Assembly (NCBI GenBank): GCA_018882885.1
Contig: VERG01000009.1
Coordinates: forward strand, 1-57,381
Source: Candidatus Nanopelagicaceae bacterium
GTDB lineage: Bacteria > Actinomycetota > Actinomycetes > Nanopelagicales > Nanopelagicaceae
DNA: 57,381 nucleotides
Direction: 5' to 3'
The notes beneath the pieces are model-generated. The model was given only the letters and a program-made list of their open reading frames with translations. It ran no database searches and was not told the DNA's origin. Positions 55,365 to 57,381 of this stretch are shown here, in pieces; position 1 is the first letter of the stretch; each line of letters begins with the position of its first letter. The position numbers were made by a program, and so were the translations under genes.

Positions 55365-56576
55365 TTAGCTAGAAACCGCCCCACGCCTAGAAACCGCATC
55401 AATTGTTGCGGAAATTAGCAACACCGCACCGGTGACCATGAATTTGATTCCAGCGGGATATCCCAACAAAGCCATTCCATTGTCAATGACAGCAACTACC
55501 AATCCACCAAGAATGGCATCACTTACCTTGCCTTTACCGCCAAAGAGACTGGTACCACCAATAACTGCTGCGCCAACTGCATATAGCAAAGTGGAGCTAC
55601 CACCAGTAGTGGGAGAAATGGAGTTGGCCCGGGAAACAAAAATCATTCCTGCGACGGCAGCAAATCCAGAGCAGATCATAAATGCGGTGATGCGAACCAT
55701 TTTTACATTTATACCGGCACGTCGCGCCGCTTCTGCATTGCCACCGACAGCATAAATATGCAAACCATAAGAGGTTCTTGTCAGAACAAAAGTTGCACCT
55801 ACAAGTAAGAATAAAATTACCGGCACAACATAAGGTATTCCGCGCAGGCTGACCAAATCTGGATTATTGCTTCGCTCAACTGTAAGTGCTGAGGTGGCCA
55901 GGGTTCCAATCGCGACCATCGCTAAAGCTTTTATCAGCCAAAACTTGAAAAGATTGTCAATCAACCCGGCTTTACGTCGCTTGTAAAACTTCCAGAAACC
56001 GCCCAGCAAATATGCGCCAGCAGCTAATGCGAAAAATAACCAGCTATTTAGCACCGTTAAATTCTTATTTTGAATGGAGAGGATTACTGGATCCTCAATT
56101 CGGATTGTTCCACCTTCACCAATAATCAAGAGCAGTAAACCCTGGAATGCTAAGAAGGTAGCTAGAGTCACCACGAATGATGGAATCTTTAATTGCGCGA
56201 CCAAGTAACCAATAAAGCCACCTAAACAAACTCCCGCAAATACGCTAACTGGAAATGCGACGTACCAGGAGTAATCCATCTCAGTAATCATCACTACCAA
56301 GATTGCGCCACAGACCCCGGCTGCATACCCAGCAGAAAGATCAATCTCGCCCAACAGCAGAACAAAAATCAGACCCATCGCAATCACGGTAACCGCTGCG
56401 GCCTGAGTCAATAGATTGGCGAAGTTTCCGGGGGTGAGGAAAACCGAGCTCATGGAGCCAAAAACAATGCAGAGCACCAGCAAACCAAGGATCGCTGGAA
56501 GCGCTCCTACCTGTCCCGCTTTAACCCGGCTCCACCAATCACTCAAGGATTTTTCGATACTGATCTGCTCGCTCAT
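55365..56576 (-). CDS. Sugar ABC transporter permease (RbsC/XylH-like)
   Basis: 403 aa, about ten membrane helices. GLIFVLLLGEIDLSAGYAAG and GGTSLFGGKGKVSDAILGGL are signatures of ribose/xylose-type (CUT2) permeases. The length and the inserted charged loop (KFYKRRKAGLIDNLFK) resemble XylH. Overlaps the ATPase gene by 4 nt (ATGA). Confidence 0.9.
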   Translation of the reverse strand: MSEQISIEKSLSDWWSRVKAGQVGALPAILGLLVLCIVFGSMSSVFLTPGNFANLLTQAAAVTVIAMGLIFVLLLGEIDLSAGYAAGVCGAILVVMITEMDYSWYVAFPVSVFAGVCLGGFIGYLVAQLKIPSFVVTLATFLAFQGLLLLIIGEGGTIRIEDPVILSIQNKNLTVLNSWLFFALAAGAYLLGGFWKFYKRRKAGLIDNLFKFWLIKALAMVAIGTLATSALTVERSNNPDLVSLRGIPYVVPVILFLLVGATFVLTRTSYGLHIYAVGGNAEAARRAGINVKMVRITAFMICSGFAAVAGMIFVSRANSISPTTGGSSTLLYAVGAAVIGGTSLFGGKGKVSDAILGGLVVAVIDNGMALLGYPAGIKFMVTGAVLLISATIDAVSRRGAVSS

Positions 56577-57334
56577 TTTTTGCCCCCAGTCACGGTCTCG
56601 GCGCTACCGGTGGTTATTAATCGAACAACATCATTTTGCGAAACGGAGCTCTTATCAACCTGGGCCGCCATACTTCCTAAGTACATAGCAGCGATGTTGT
56701 CAGCAACCTGGAAAACATCATTTAAATTATGGCTTATAACAATTACCGCAAGACCATTGTCAGCCAATTGTCTTACAAGTTTCAAAACCTGTTCGGTTTG
56801 GGCTACACCGAGTGCAGCGGTTGGCTCATCCAGAATCACAACCTTGCTATTCCACAATACGGCGCGTGCGATAGCAACAGTCTGGCGCTGACCACCACTT
56901 AAGGAAGCCACTTTCTGCCGGATTGATTTAACTGTTCTAACACTTAAGCCATCTAGCGTTTTCTTTGCCAGCGACTCCATTGCTGATTCATTTAGCGTCA
57001 GACCACTTTTTTCTTCGCGGCCCAAGAACATGTTATGGACAATATCTAGGTTATCGCAGAGCGCTAGATCCTGATAAACGATTTCAATTCCAAGTGCTGT
57101 TGCATCACGAGGTCCACTAATCTGAACCGGTTTTCCTTCAAATATAAAATCACCAGACTCTGGTGTGTAAATACCGGCAATACATTTAATTAAAGTGCTC
57201 TTACCCGCACCATTGTCGCCAACTAATGCGGTTACCTGTCCCGCGTAGGCGTTGAAATTAACATCCTTCAAAACATGAACTGGCCCGAAGGATTTATTCA
57301 GATTGCGGAGGGAGAGGATTGGCTCTGCCATCAC
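56573..57334 (-). CDS. Sugar ABC transporter ATP-binding protein (XylG/RbsA-like, single domain)
   Basis: 253 aa, one ATPase domain: Walker A GDNGAGKST, signature LSGGQRQTVAIARA, Walker B VVILDEPTAAL. CUT2 ATPases are often duplicated (RbsA, XylG, about 500 aa); this single-domain form is common in actinobacteria. SD GAGAGGAAA. Starts at GTG 57334 or, with better spacing, ATG 57331. The substrate-binding protein is probably encoded just beyond the window. Confidence 0.9.
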   Translation of the reverse strand: MMAEPILSLRNLNKSFGPVHVLKDVNFNAYAGQVTALVGDNGAGKSTLIKCIAGIYTPESGDFIFEGKPVQISGPRDATALGIEIVYQDLALCDNLDIVHNMFLGREEKSGLTLNESAMESLAKKTLDGLSVRTVKSIRQKVASLSGGQRQTVAIARAVLWNSKVVILDEPTAALGVAQTEQVLKLVRQLADNGLAVIVISHNLNDVFQVADNIAAMYLGSMAAQVDKSSVSQNDVVRLITTGSAETVTGGKK

Positions 57335-57381
57335 ATTTCCTCTCTGTTAGGCACCGTAAGTGATACTTGTTGATTTCAATC

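Noticed and set aside
55150-55368. Plus-strand open frame of 72 codons
   Set aside because: It runs antisense through tRNA-Leu and reads the typical false tRNA peptide (WDLNPH).

Overview
The window comes from a small-genome, AT-rich actinobacterium, most likely a freshwater planktonic one of the acI / Nanopelagicales type. The lineage clues are an actinorhodopsin proton pump (48197-48976, minus), clpS next to DUF3039 and DUF2017 genes, a DUF222/HNH (13E12-type) gene, FtsEX following prfB, and an actinobacterial Tad pilus locus. Lineage is inferred from gene content and base composition, not from a marker tree.

Layout. 1-302: 3' end of msrB. 316-990: AlkA-type glycosylase (minus). 1117-7410: alpha-glucoside uptake and hydrolysis (LacI regulator, GH13 glucosidase, binding lipoprotein, two permeases, no ATPase). 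7461-10757: PLP lyase/aminotransferase, FAD oxidoreductase, two small membrane proteins. 10803-17618: SulP transporter, HPF-like protein, methyltransferase, argG, DUF885 protein. 17629-21469: FMN riboswitch and ribD-ribE-ribBA-ribH. 21441-26080 (minus): trhO, nnrD, class III aminotransferase, mmsA. 26167-28379: NTF2-like plus DUF5671-like membrane protein pair. 28525-29923: tRNA-Lys, secreted HNH nuclease, tRNA-His. 30281-35396: Tad pilus genes. 35415-41070: prfB, ftsE, ftsX, S41 protease, smpB, ssrA (tmRNA). 41224-46734 (minus): small membrane protein, DUF222/HNH, pntB-pntAB-pntAA, argF. 46792-48144: DUF3039, clpS, DUF2017. 48197-48976: actinorhodopsin. 49217-52404: murI, rph, rdgB, Lys-rich membrane protein. 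52463-57334 (minus): acyltransferase-SGNH, coiled-coil protein, tRNA-Leu, ribose/xylose-type ABC permease and ATPase.

Two patterns run through the window. First, at least thirteen start codons sit 6-7 nt downstream of a TAnnnT-like -10 hexamer and lack a Shine-Dalgarno site, which points to leaderless mRNAs; this decides several start sites. Second, short tandem repeats are unusually common between and at the edges of genes: periods of 12, 14, 15, 19, 30, 35, 39 and 40 bp, with the densest cluster at 28.9-38.5 kb. In the Tad locus two spacers consist of exactly three repeat units that begin at one gene's stop codon and end at the next gene's start codon. One of them (32305-32409) is a chain of three overlapping 12-codon mini-ORFs, each carrying a ribosome-binding site for the next frame. 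A 40-bp array downstream of tRNA-His is built from the tRNA 3' end. These repeat-built translational couplers are the most unusual thing in the window.

Physiology that can be read from the genes: a photoheterotroph that pumps protons with rhodopsin, takes up alpha-glucosides, makes riboflavin under FMN control, makes arginine (argG, argF), couples proton motive force to NADPH (pntAA/AB/B) and carries a Tad-type pilus beside a secreted nuclease.
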